NCBI GenBank assembly: GCA_963575745.1
Contig: CAUYUJ010019947.1
Location: forward strand, 90,001 to 154,000
DNA from: Prorocentrum cordatum
Lineage: Eukaryota; Sar; Dinophyceae; Prorocentrales; Prorocentraceae
Length of the DNA stretch: 64,000 nucleotides
Direction of reading: 5' to 3'
Each line of letters starts with the position of its first letter. Position 1 is the stretch's first letter. The position numbers and the translations under genes were made by a program. This document shows positions 51,456 through 62,767 of this stretch, one piece after another. A model generated the notes under the pieces. That model searched no databases. It was not told where the DNA came from and saw only the letters and a list, made by a program, of their open reading frames with translations.

Positions 51456-52640
51456 TTCCACCCCTTATGTCTCCGACCGTCCCGAAACGACCCCAACATG
51501 GCAAACAATGACGTGCGCGCTGGCCCCTGCTACTCTACTCGCTACACCCCTTATTGTTAAGTCGGGCCTGTCCCCCTACAGGGGAATTTTGGACGACAAA
51601 TTAAAAATACACCAACAATACTCCAAAAATGCAAAAAAAATACTCAAACAATAGTCCCCAGACTATTTTTTTGACTATTTCCCTACCTAGGCTCTGCCTA
51701 GAAAGTTCTTACTCGCTGGGCTTGGGCCGGGCAGTGGGCTTCGCCCCGGGTGGTTCCCCCGGTCCCCGCCCCGCGGTTCCCCCAGTTGCGCCCCCTTACC
51801 TTAGCTTTGCGTATTTCATCTTAGCTTAACTTAGCTTCATCTTAGCTTCGCTTAGCTGTAGCTTAGCTTAAGCAAAAGAAAAGCGAAATGATTAGCTTAG
51901 CTGAACTTAACTAAGCTACAGCAACAGCACAGCAAAGCACTAGCAACGCAAAGCAAAGCAAAGCAAAAGCAAAAGCAAATGAAAGGCAAAGCAAACGCAA
52001 TGTGCAACAGTACGATCAGAGAGCCCACCCGGTGAGCGAATGCAGAAACATGCGTGTGTGTGCGAAGGCAAAGCAAAAGCAAAACCAAGCAAAACCAAGC
52101 AAAAGCAAACACAAGCAAAAGCAAAGGCAACTACGACGATGAGGAGAAGGAGGAGGACAGCGTTTACCGTTACTACTAATGCTGCTTTCCCATGGGCTCC
52201 AACTCCTAGGTAGGGTCGCACTGGGGTGATTTTGAATATTCTCCCCGTAGAGAGAGAGGCCCGCCTCACCCTTATTCCCTCACTGCACCACCCACTTCCG
52301 CCCGACCCTTCGGCTGCGCACGGGGGCCCGTGTGACCGGACACCACCTTTCAGCCGACCGCACACCGTAGGGATACGAAGCCACCAACCTCCAGAAGCCA
52401 CCCTCCTGCTCTACTCCACCCCTGCTCCTTCCCAGCCCTCTGGTTACTCGGGGGGGTCTGCGTGACCAGGCGCTCCCCTCATCAGGCCACCCGTGCACCC
52501 CAGAGGTACGAAGGAACTGCCTCCAGAAGTCAGGCCTCGGACTCCCCTCCTTGTCTTCTAACATTAACGTGGCTCCCGCACGCACCCATACGTACGTGCT
52601 CTCTCCGTTGTGTTGCCAATGCGTCCGCGAGCGTGCTGTC
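51456..52640. repeat. AT-richer spacer and TTAGC / AAGCAAAAGC arrays, no gene
   Basis: 51540-51665 is AT-rich with short A-runs. 51800-51925 is a TTAGCTTAGC-type tract and 51925-52130 an AAGCAAAAGCAAA-type tract. 52200-52600 is non-repetitive with no recognised gene. Confidence 0.6.
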
Positions 52641-53960
52641 CAGAGAGCCCCAAGACGGCCCATGAAGCCCCCCAGAGGGCCCCGAGACGGGCGAAGACGG
52701 CCCAAGAGAGGCCTCCAAGCTTGCCCAAGAGATCTCCAAAACGGCCTGGAGGCGCCCCAAAGCCGCAAGGTCAAAGAAACTTCTGCCCGACCTGGCTGTG
52801 CCTGACTGATAACACTTCTTGGCCCTTCCAAAAAGTTTCGCTTGGCAGTCCATCCGGAAACCATCGGAGACCACTTGGGAAGCCACAAGGTCAGGGAAAC
52901 TCGCCCTCGAAACTGGCACGATGGCCCAACATGGCCCTCAAGGCAGGCGATATTGCCCCTAGAAAATTTGAAGACGGCCTCAAGATGCCTCCAGAACGGC
53001 CCAAGATGACCTCAAGCCAGCCCAATACAATCCAAAATGGCCTCAAGATGGCTCAAGAGGCCCCGAAGGCGGCCCAAGATTGCTCTGAGAGGCCCCCAAC
53101 AGGCGGAAGCCGGTGACATTTCAGAGTTCTCTACACGGCTTCCGACAGCCCAATGTGGCCCAAGAGGCCTCAAAGAGGGCCCAAGAGGCATCCATGAGGG
53201 CCCCAAGATAGCCCAGGAGGATCATAGCCTCCCAAACGACCCAGGATGGCCTCAGACGGCCTCCCAGACGGCCCAAGAGTGTCCAAGAGGGTCCAAGAGG
53301 CCTCCAACTTCACCCAAAATGCCTCCAAGAGGCCCAGATCAGTGATTCATCTGATTCTGGCGATCTCGACTTGCATGGCTTCCGACGGCCGAAGACGGCC
53401 CAGGAGGCCCCCGAATGGTCCCATGACATCCAAAGAGGCCCCCAAGAGGGCCAAGAGATCTCAATATTGCATCCCAAACGGTCCCGAGATGGCCCCAACG
53501 AAGTTTCAGATGGCCCCAAGATGCCTTTAAGACGGCCCAAGATGACCTCAGGACGGTTCGAGATGTCCTCAAGACGGCTCAAGAGGGCTCAGGACGGTCC
53601 AATATGGCTCCGAGACGGCCCAAGAGGCCCCCAAGACCGCCCGAGGTCTCGAAGAGGCCCTCCGGGAGGGCTCGACGATGCCGAAATATCATTTGTAGGG
53701 TTCCGACCGCCCAAGAGGGCCAAGAGGGCTCCAAAAATGACCCCAAACAACCCACGTGGTCCCCACGAGGGCTCCATGACGGCCCAGAAGACAGCCCCAA
53801 GACGTTCCCAAAGCGCTCCACCAAGCCCCTTCAACTGGCTCGGTGAGGCCTCCAAAACGGCATTCGAAGGCGTCAGACGGGCCGAGAGAGCACTAAGACG
53901 GCCCATGAGGCCCCAACGAGGCTCCCCAGGAAGCCCCCAAGAATCATCAAGCGGGCACTA
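52640..53960 (+). repeat. CCAAGA-type degenerate array, longest block (1.3 kb)
   Basis: Loose 10-11 bp periodicity of GGCCC(C)AAGA and GGCCTCCAA units with diverged islands (52790-52920 and 53100-53150). No coding signal. Confidence 0.8.
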
Positions 53961-54284
53961 AGAGGCTTCATGCTCCTTCTCGTCTTCCGCATTCCTCCTC
54001 CTCCAGAATTCCCCCACGAGTTTCCACAACGGCTGTGAGAACATAAAGTCCAATAGCTTGGCAAACCTTTGGCCCAATGTTCGGCCGCATAGGCATTTCC
54101 GAAAGGCAAGGGACGGCAGGAATTCGCCTTAAACGAATTCGATCCGCTGCCCCCATAGCCTGCTGCCGGATGGGTGCTGTGGCACCCGACTTTGTAACAT
54201 TGGTTGGTCCCTAGACGGGTCCCAGTGGCCGGCTCAAGTCACCAGCATCCCCTAATAGTTACAGAGTTCGGGAATTCCTCCTCA

Positions 54285-54500
54285 AAGACGGCCAAGATGG
54301 CCCGCAGATGGCTCCTGGACGGCCCAAGATGGCTCCAAGAAGGCTTAAGACGCCCCAAGAAGGCACCAAGACAGTCCAGGAGGTTCTTCATGAGGGCCAG
54401 AAGAGGCCCAAATGAAGATGGCCTTAAGAGAGCTACAAGACGGCCCAGAGAGGCCCACACGACGGCCTCCAGGAGGCCTCAAGAGGCCTCCTCCTCCTCC
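54285..54500 (+). repeat. CCAAGA-type degenerate array
   Basis: Units such as GACGGCCAAGATGGCCCGCA, GACGGCCCAAGATGGCTCCA. It ends in a short TCC tract. Confidence 0.75.
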
Positions 54501-54699
54501 TCCTCATCTCCTGTGTGTTCTCCCAAGGGTTTCCCCAACGGCTGGGGCAACGCATACTCTATTAGCTTGGGCAAGCTTGGCCCAACGCTTGTCCACACAA
54601 TGGGGCGCTTCCACAATGCAAGGTGCTGCGGGGGTTCGCCGTGTACGTGCTAAGCTTATATGTTCCGTGCTCTCCCTCCCAAGCGGTCGGCCAACAAAA

Positions 54700-55345
54700 A
54701 GGTGAAACGGCTCCTTAAAAAGGTGGTGCCTCAGAGGACGCGGCCACGGACTACAATGAGCATCGTCTAACCGATCCCCATCCCCAGCGGGGTGGCCTGG
54801 GCCCCACTGGGCGATGTACCCCCCTAGATGGGGATATAGGTCGTTCCCTTCGAGTTTCGAGGGGTGTATCCCCAACTGGGGTGGTAATTTGGTGGGGTTC
54901 TCGAGGGGGATGGGGATGGGGATTGGTTAAACGGTACCGAAGAGTCGGGCCAGCGACTGTTCCGATTTACTTCGCCCAGACGGAGCGTCGACATTGACTT
55001 GGCGCTGCAATCACGGCCGCGATTACCGCTGGGTGCAGATGGCGCCACGCGCCGATGCAACTGGTACAGTCAACCAGTATAGTAAGGATGCGCGATAAGG
55101 ATGCAAGGACCTTGGAAGCCCATTTCGAATCTTTTCGAGCGGGGCGCGGCCAACGAAAGTGTCGAAGAATGGACCCAGGAGGCAGGATGCAAGGGTACCC
55201 TTGGGAGGGATGCCTATCCTTACTATGCGGGTCAACTGTAGCTGTCGTCTGCCATCCCGAGCGAATTCACCGTCAGCGGCAGGGGCCAACAGGGACTTGT
55301 GCGCCAATGCGCGCCAGAGCTGCTTGCACCGAGTAACCGCGGCGC
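54700..55345 (+). repeat. dispersed repeat family 2, copy B
   Basis: Shares ordered blocks with 11225-11560. About 300 bp of extra DNA (54780-55020, with GGGGATGGGGATGGGGATTGG-like runs split at 54906-54928) is present only here. Confidence 0.65.
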
Positions 55346-55350
55346 CTCAG

Positions 55351-56640
55351 CGAGCGAGAACTCCTTCGGGAGGGAGCCGACAACACATCAACGGCGATCC
55401 TGGCCAAAATAAGGCTGGATCAAAGACTGGCGCACCCACTCTCCTGGCCTGGCTTGAACAACATGTACACAGGTCCTGGGCTAAAGGTTGGTCCGGCCAG
55501 AGTCGGTGTTGGAATATAGCGTGAGGGTCCTATTACGCGTCGCAGGCCCTACCCCTACGGGTCCCATGGAGGCTGGGGTATCGGACGACCCCGTAGGTGT
55601 TCACATTGCCCCAAGCATTCTTCAAATTCCGACCCGGCAAACCGTAAAACAATCGAGGAACACCGAGTCCCTCCCCAACGAACAGGGTCCCTTCTTCGGC
55701 GCCCCGACTGCAACTAGCGCTCCCCGCTCCTCCACGACCGCCCGCCGCTGCCCTGCCCGCGCCGAGGGCGCCGCGAGCTGGAAGCTCAGGACTGCGCACG
55801 GCCCAGGGCCAGGAGCACGCGCCTGCTGCACACGAGCACCGCCCTGGGCCCGGGCCCCGTCCCGCAGGGGCGTGCGCACCCTTCCGGGGCCCAAGACCTA
55901 CCCTGCCGGGGGGCCATGCAGGTGTGCGGCAGGCTTCGTGCCGTGCCGGCCCCGGCTCCGGCGCCGGACGCCGCGGGGGACCCTTCCACGCCGACCGCTG
56001 CTGGGTCGCCGGCGGCGCACCACGGTGATGAGGGGCAAAGATAGGGGGGGACTGGCATAGGGGGGGATGCATCGACCTGGAATCGGCGATACGTCGCCGA
56101 TGGATCGGCGACAGGCCTCCGATCGTGACTCCGCACCTCCCTGGGCAGGCTGGGGCCGTCGGGCTCCCCTCGGCGATCCGTGGGCGATCGGAGGTCGATG
56201 CGCCTCCCCTGTGCCTCTCCCCCCCCTGTCGTTGCCCCTGAGGTGCACGCCGGCAGCGGGGTCGCCGCCGGTCGGCACGGCGCGAACCTGCCGCGATGGC
56301 TCGCGCGCTGCGAGGGCCGCCCGGCAGGCTGTGCGGGGGCGGGCCGGGCGCGCCGGCGGCCTCCCGGCCCCCTGTGGGCGCGGCCGCGCCTCGGGCGCCA
56401 CAGAGGGCCTGGGCCCAGGCTGCGGCCTATAGACGTCGGCACGGCAGGGGAACGGGCGGGAGAGAGGCGGCAGCCAGGAGGAGGAGGAAGAGGACGACGA
56501 GAAGCCGCGCGGTGCGGTGCGGCCCCGGCGGAGGCTGGGGGAAGATCTAGCGGATGCCCCCCCGCTGAGCACAGGGTGGGGATAATGAAGTTCGGGGTTC
56601 CAAAGGGATGGTAAACTCTTCCTGGCAGGTCGCAGCACAC
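55351..56640. other. GC-rich stretch, no gene recognised
   Basis: Open frames on both strands are Arg/Pro/Ala-rich. It contains one copy of a short dispersed repeat (AGCGGGGTCGCCGCCGGTCG near 56256-56292) also found at 58885 and, inverted, at 61905. Confidence 0.4.
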
Positions 56641-56641
56641 A

Positions 56642-56735
56642 GGCGGAGGAGGAGGAGGAGGAGGAGGAAGAGGAGGAATAGGAGGAGGAGGAGGAGGAGG
56701 AGGAGGAGGAGGAGGAGGAGGAGGAGGAGGAGGAA
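56642..56735 (+). repeat. (GGA)n microsatellite
   Basis: Nearly perfect GGA array. Confidence 0.95.
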
Positions 56736-56889
56736 ACGGAGTGCATCGGAGTGCACGGATGTATGGAGTGTCGACACATGTTTCGGAGTGTAGGGGTGTA
56801 CAACATGTCGAGACATGTTTCGGAGTGTACGGATGTACGGAGAAGTGGGAGGAACACGACATTGGGCCTATGCGAGCATGCGAGATCCT

Positions 56890-56995
56890 CATAATGATGC
56901 TGATGCTGATGATAATGATAGTGATGATGCTGATGCTGCTGCTGCTGCCGATGCTGCTGCTGATGATGATGATGAGGATGATGATGATACTGCTA
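56890..56995 (+). repeat. (GATGCT)n-type microsatellite
   Basis: ATG/CTG/GAT trinucleotide tract. Confidence 0.85.
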
Positions 56996-57499
56996 CTCAT
57001 GGTAAAGATATTCAGTCTATGATTGTTACTTACCCTGGTGATACTGCAGTTCGGACCCGCCGCTCCCCACCGCCGACTAAAACTCTCTTGGCTGGAGATG
57101 GTCATGAGATTGGTGGGAGGGGGGTATGTCTTATTACCAAGGGCATGCGTTATCCGTGGCGGGGGGGAGGACAGAGCGTCCACCTTCTGAGTCGCCTTCC
57201 TGGCTCTCTTCATCCGCTTCGCTTGTCCATCGCCTGCTTGATGCGATCGAGCAATGCTGCCTTCGTCGTTCGATGCAACCACTCTCTTGTTTGCAGAGGA
57301 GGCGGAAAGGACCGACCGACAAGAGCAGCAGCGATAGGAGAAGGGGGATGTGAGGGAGGAGCGGGATGAGCAGGGAGAGCGAAACAGAAGAGGGGGAGGG
57401 AGGAGCTGAAGGAGGGACGCGCAGCAGACATGGAGGAGGCGGGGGGGGGAGGGAAGAGAGAGCAGGGCGGGGGGGGAAGGGGAGCAATGACACTCAATC

Positions 57500-58245
57500 C
57501 CACCAGCCCTCTGGGCAACCCCCCTTCTTCCCCCTAGCGGAGGGGTTTACCCCTCCCTCTATCCCGTCCCCCTGGACCTGGACGGGGGGGGGCCGCGACC
57601 CACTAGAGCGTCCAAGAAGGTCTCGGCGAGACTGCACACAGCAATCATGTTATCGCGGTTTTGGCCACATTTCGTGCAAGCTAGCAGCACCGACCTTCAA
57701 GCGAAAGCGGGGGCGCCCCCGAACTTGGATTGAACTAAACTTTGCTCACGGTGTCTGGGCTGGTGTCCGGGCCGCGGGGGGTGAGGAAGCCCTGCCGCAA
57801 CTCTGGCAAGATAACGTAATTTCTGCCGCAGCCTGGCGCACAGCCGTGAAGCGGTATTGCGATGTCCTGAGGCCAAGGCATTTGTGCTCATGTGCTTTGC
57901 ACTCAACTTTGTCTCCCTCTCTCTCTGGCCACATTCAAACCTCCTGGAGGGGGAATGAGATAAAGGGACCTCCCCTTCTTTGATGGAGCTCCTCCAAGAT
58001 GGCCCCAAGGCTCCCAGGAGTGCCACAAGAGGCGCACAGGGGGCCCCAAGAGGCCCCAAGAGGTCCCCAACAGGCTCCCAAGAGGCCCCCAAAGGCTCTC
58101 CCGAGGCACCCAAAACGCTCCACGAGGCCCCTGGAACCGCTGAGAGGCCCCCAATACACCTCAAAATGATAAGACATTTTCAAAAGACATCGGAAGAGAT
58201 TCCGAGAGACATCCAAGAGGCCTCTGGCCTTTCTGCTCGCTCTTT
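57500..58245 (+). repeat. dispersed repeat family 3, copy B
   Basis: Matches 11822-12290 at both ends. An extra segment of about 250 bp (57665-57925) in the middle carries the LINE-like fragment, and the CCAAGA-type block (57990-58135) is expanded. Confidence 0.75.
57652..57880 (+). pseudogene. LINE 3'-end coding fragment
   Basis: The plus frame reads LAAPTFKRKRGRPRTWIELN, GEEALPQLWQDNVISAAAWR and TAVKRYCDVL. The pattern (R/K)(R/K)xGRPxxxW, then W..., then A..R..W is the common C-terminal tail of LINE-type retroelement polyproteins. The rest of the element is absent. It lies inside dispersed repeat family 3 copy B but not copy A, so the insertion or capture happened after the two copies split. 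Confidence 0.5.
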
Positions 58246-59176
58246 TTCCTCCTTTTCCTCCTCCTCCTCTCCTCCTCCTCCTCCGATTCCTCCTCCACCC
58301 TCCCCCTCTTGGGGTACGGCGGCTTCCCCAGCCCTTCATTCCGCTGAATGCTCCTCCTGATCAAAGCAACTCGCCATGTCGCCGCACATGTTACATGTCA
58401 CTGCGGCGAGCGCCCGAGAGAGAGGTGTGACGTGTGAAATCCCTGTGGTCCCTCATTGTCAGAGCCCTTTGTCACTTGACGCGCCAATCAACGGTCATAC
58501 TAACACTCGGCCGCGCAACGCTACATCATAAGGAAACTTCAGAGGCGCATCGCCTGCATTCTGGGCAGAGCCTGCCCACAGTTTCCAACAGACAAGGCGA
58601 CTCCGACCCTCGTTGGGAACCGTCGGCGGGCTTGTGCCCAACTCGGAGACGCGCGACTGTGGGGCGCCCGTCCTCGACGTGGGGTCCGCTCGAATGGCCC
58701 CCCGTGGGCGCATCCCAGGATTTCCGTCTTTTCCTAAGCGGTACGGCAGGTCCGTGCCGTGTCGACCTGGGCGTTGGTTCCTGACACCGCGCTGGATCGC
58801 TCAACCTTGAACGATCGGCCATTTCCGCAACGTCCAATCGTTCAACATCGACCGATTCTGGGCCGCCCGCGGCGTTCAACCTTGAACGCCCGCGCTGGGG
58901 TCGCCGCTGGTCGGCACGACGCAAGCCTACCGTACTCTTGGGACGGGGAGCTCGGGGAGCGGGGGCCAGACGTCGCCCGCGAGCGTGTGCGCCCCACCTC
59001 CCCCCCACTGGCCCTCGCGCTCGCTCCACAGGAAGGGCCGCCCAGACTCTGTGCGGGGCACGCCAGGTGGCGTCGCGATGGCGTCGGCAATGGTTTTGCA
59101 CGTTTTCGCCCTCCAAGCGCTCTCGACGGGCCCGCAGGGCGTGAAATTAGCCCGGCGAAAGGCCCGACCATATGCA
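58246..59176. other. GC-rich spacer with dispersed repeat family 5, no gene
   Basis: 58800-58935 (CTCAACCTTGAACGATCGG, CGATTCTGGG, GGGGTCGCCGCTGGTCGGCA, CGCAAGCCTACCGT) recurs inverted at 61885-62000 and in part at 56256-56292. No gene is recognised. Confidence 0.5.
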
Positions 59177-60985
59177 ATGTGTGAATGCCGGAATTGTGCT
59201 GGGTGGTGGCGGACGCATGCGGGCGGTGCCACTGGGACCTTCGGTGGAGCTCCCTATGGGGCCACGAAACGCTGTACTGGGTGGGTGAAACGCAGGCAGG
59301 GAGCAAGGACTGTGCAGGGTGGTGGCGGACGCATGCGGGCGGTGCCGCTGGGACCTTTGGTGGAGCTCCCTATAGGGCTACGAAGCGCTGTTCTGGGTGG
59401 GTGAAGCGCAGGGAACAAGGGCTGTGCTGGGTGGTGGCGGACGCAAGCGGGCAGTGCCACTGGGACCTTTGGTGGAGCACCCTATGGGGCCACGAAACGT
59501 GCGAGGGGTGTGCCAGAATGGTGTGTGGAACCGCATGCCAGCGCAGCCATTGGGCCTTCGGTTGAACTCCCTATGGAAACACGAAACGTGTGAGGGGTGT
59601 GCCGAAATGGGGGGTGGAACCGCATGCGGGCGCAGCCACTGCGGCGTTCGGTGGAGCTCCCTATGGGGCCACGAGACGTGTGAAGGGCGTGCCGAAAAAG
59701 GGGGTGGAACCGCATGCGAGCGCAGCCACTGGGGCCTTCGGTGGAGCTCTCTATGGGGCCACGAACCGTGTGAGGGGTGTGCCGAAATGGGGGGGGAACC
59801 ACATGCGAGCGCAGCCACTGGGGCGTTCGGTGGAGCTCCCCATGGAGCCACCCACGAAGCGTGTGAGGGGTGTGCCGAAATGGGGGGTGGAACCGCATGC
59901 GAGCGCAGCCACTGGAGCGTTCGGTGGAGCTCCCTATGGGGCCACGAAACGTGTGAGGGGTGTGCCAGAATGGGGGGTGGAACCGCATGCGGGCGCAGCC
60001 ACTGGGGCCTTCGGTGGAGCTCCCTATGGGGCCACGAAACGTGTGAGGGGTGTGCCAGAATGGGGGGTGGAAAACGTGTGAGGGGTGTGCCAGAATGGGG
60101 GTGGAACCGCATGCGGGCGCAGCCACTGGGGCCTTCGGTGGAGCTCCCTATGGGGCCACGAAACGTGTGAGGGGTGTGCCAGAATGGGGGGTGGAACCGC
60201 ATGCGGGCGCAGCCACTGGGGCCTTCGGTGGAGCTCCCTATGGGGCCACGAAACGTGTGAGGGGTGTGCCAGATGGGGGGTGGAACCGCATGCGGGCGCA
60301 GCCACTGGGGCCTTCGGTGGAGCTCCCTATGGGGCCACGAAACGTGTGAGGGGTGTGCCAGAATGGGGGGTGGAACCGCATGCGGGCGCAGCCACTGGGG
60401 CCTTCGGTGGAGCTCCCTATGGGGCCACGAAACGTGTGAGGGGTGTGCCAGAATGGGGGGTGGAACCGCATGCGGGCGCAGCCACTGGGGCCTTCGGTGG
60501 AGCTCCCTATGGGGCCACGAAACGTGTGAGGGGTGTGCCAGAATGGGGGGTGGAACCGCATGCGGGCGCAGCCACTGGGGCCTTCGGTGGAGCTCCCTAT
60601 GGGGCCACGAAACGTGTGAGGGGTGTGCCAGAATGGGGGGGGAACCGCATGCGGGCGCAGCCACTGGGGCCTTCGGTGGAGCTCCCTATGGGGCCACGAA
60701 ACGTGTGAGGGGTGTGCCAGACCGCATGCGGGCGCAGCCACTGGGGCCTTCGGTGGAGCTCCCTATGGGGCCACGAAACGTGTGAGGGGTGTGCCAGAAT
60801 GGGGGGTGGAACCGCATGCGGGCGCAGCCACTGGGGCCTTCGGTGGAGCTCCCTATGGGGCCACGAAACGTGTGAGGGGTGTGCCAGAATGGGGGGTGGA
60901 ACCGCATGCGGGCGCAGCCACTGGGGCCTTCGGTGGAGCTCGGGCCTATCCCTATGGGGCCACGAAACGTGTGAGGGGTGTGCCA
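59177..60985 (+). repeat. satellite array, left arm of foldback-like structure
   Basis: About 20 tandem units. The first three are 110-125 bp and diverged; from 59500 the unit settles to about 90 bp (GTGTGAGGGGTGTGCCAGAA, TGGGGGGTGGAACCGCATGC, then GGAGCTCCCTATGGGGCCAC, GAAAC). Units from 59940 to 60900 are nearly identical. The 90-bp length is a multiple of three, so all frames on both strands stay open; none is a gene. Confidence 0.95.
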
Positions 60986-61093
60986 GAATGGGTGTGGGAG
61001 GGGGAGGAGGGGGGAGGAAGGGGAGGAGGAGGAAGGAGGAGGAAGGAACGCGGGGCGACGTCTCTTCAAAACGAGGACCCAACACCACAGGAT
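60986..61093 (+). repeat. inner end of the left inverted arm
   Basis: A GGA-rich tract followed by GGAACGCGGGGCGACGTCTC, TTCAAAACGAGGACCCAACA and CCACAGGATG. The same sequence, inverted, is at 62768-62887. Confidence 0.9.
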
Positions 61094-62767
61094 GGTTGGG
61101 AAAAACGGCTCGGGATGACAAAGAGGTCCGGGGGCACTGCATTCTGCGTGTGTTCGACGAGGCACTGCGCTGGTCAAAGTTTTCCATTCCCGCTCGCATG
61201 CCTCAGCACACATGTTCTCCTCATTTGTTTCGCTTCTTGCCGATGCGCAACTCAAAGGCGGCATCCTGCGGGCGGCGGACGGGGCCGGGACCCTGGGGCT
61301 CCATGCTGCAGAAGGCTCCTCGACCTCCCCCGTCGCCGTCCCCCTCGCCCTCGCTCTCCAGCGGCGGGCTCGCGTCGCGATGGCGTCGGCGCTGCTCTCG
61401 ACACCGCGTGCGTCTTTCGACCTCTAGCGATCGCGGCTTGCACTGCACATGGCGCAGATTGCTCGAGGTGGAGGAGGAGGAGGAGGAGGAGGAGGAGGAG
61501 GAGGAGGAGGAGGAGGAGGAGGAGGAGGAGGAGTCGGCCAAACATGGGCCACGGGCGGCGCTCGGCCTCGAGCGCCCCCGCTGGGGCCGCCGCCGCCCCA
61601 GCGCGTGGTGCGAGCCGACCGCTCCGGTGCGCCCCCAGAGGACGTCGCTCCCCTGGCTCGGTGGCAGCTCGTGGGGACCTCCCGTGCCATCCTTGCTGGC
61701 CCCCACGAGTCGACGCTGACCGACGTCGAACGGACGCTTCTCCACGCTCACTCGGCGCTTTCTCCTCCATGACCCGACGCCAGCGCACGCCAGTGCACTC
61801 CAAAGACGGAGTTGCGAGGACGAACAAAGCTCCCATGATTTGCTACCGAACCCCAGCAAATCCTAATCGCTGACAGGCAGGAGCCGCACGGTAAGTTCGC
61901 GTCGTGTCCACCGGCGGCGACCCCGCCGCTGGCGCTCAACGCTGGACGCCGCCGGCGACCCAGAATCGGTGGATCGTTCAAGGTTGAACGTTCCCCACCC
62001 TCCAGGACAGCGCGCCCGAGCGCTCTGAGGGAGGGCCTCTCCTGCAATGCTGGCATCTGGGCCCCCAGGGCCAGGCTTGGTACGTTATGTGCGTATGTGT
62101 ATATATTTATATCTATAGGTGTGTGTGTGTACACATACAGAGAGAAACATCGAGGACAACACACTTATATGTAGAGAGAAAAACAAAGGAAGAGAGAGAG
62201 AGAGAGACGAAGAGGGACAGTGGATGGAGGGACGAGTACTTGTGTGTATGATATAAGTTTGGAAACACCACTGTGTTCATAAGTACATCTCCAGGGGGGT
62301 AGAGCACAGAGGGGACATTGGTGAAACCGTCCCGTTCGCGCTTGTTCTGGCCGTTTCGCTCGGGACATCCTCATAGTTCTGAAAATCGGACGCGCCCCTC
62401 ACGCAGATCGCGACATCAGGGTCAACACAAGTAACATGGAGCTGCAACGATTTGACATCAAACCTTAACAAACACATGTCGTTCACTGCTTCTGCATAAC
62501 GCGTTTGAATAAGACAATGCTTCTCCAAGTGTCCCCCTGTGTAATGCTTCCCTATGTCTAAGACGACGGGCAAACAACACAAACGGACATCACTTACTTT
62601 GCTCATAGCTGTAAAACAAAACATACGTTTTCATGTGGTTCCCATTGCAATTCTCCAGCTTTGGTCTAACACCTGATGCTTCATGCCCACAGGCGTGCTT
62701 CTCATCCTTCGTCTTATCGCAAGCTGTGGGGACCCCCATCGGTGGGCGCCAGGTGCTCTTCGCGAGC
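61094..62767. other. centre of the foldback-like structure
   Basis: About 1.67 kb between the inverted arms. It holds a GGA array (61469-61535), an inverted copy of dispersed repeat family 5 (about 61885-62000, with CGTTCAAGGTTGAACG at 61977), and GT/GA dinucleotide tracts (62090-62220). I see no transposase-like frame. Confidence 0.6.

Noticed and set aside
51133-51654. Collagen-like gene at 51133
   Set aside because: Gly-Val-Pro run without a plausible N- or C-terminal domain; the minisatellite ends in AT-rich unique DNA. Kept as a repeat.
59378-60664. Long open frames (up to 428 codons) on both strands of the satellite
   Set aside because: All six frames stay open because the unit is 90 bp; the products are unit translations with no start or domain.
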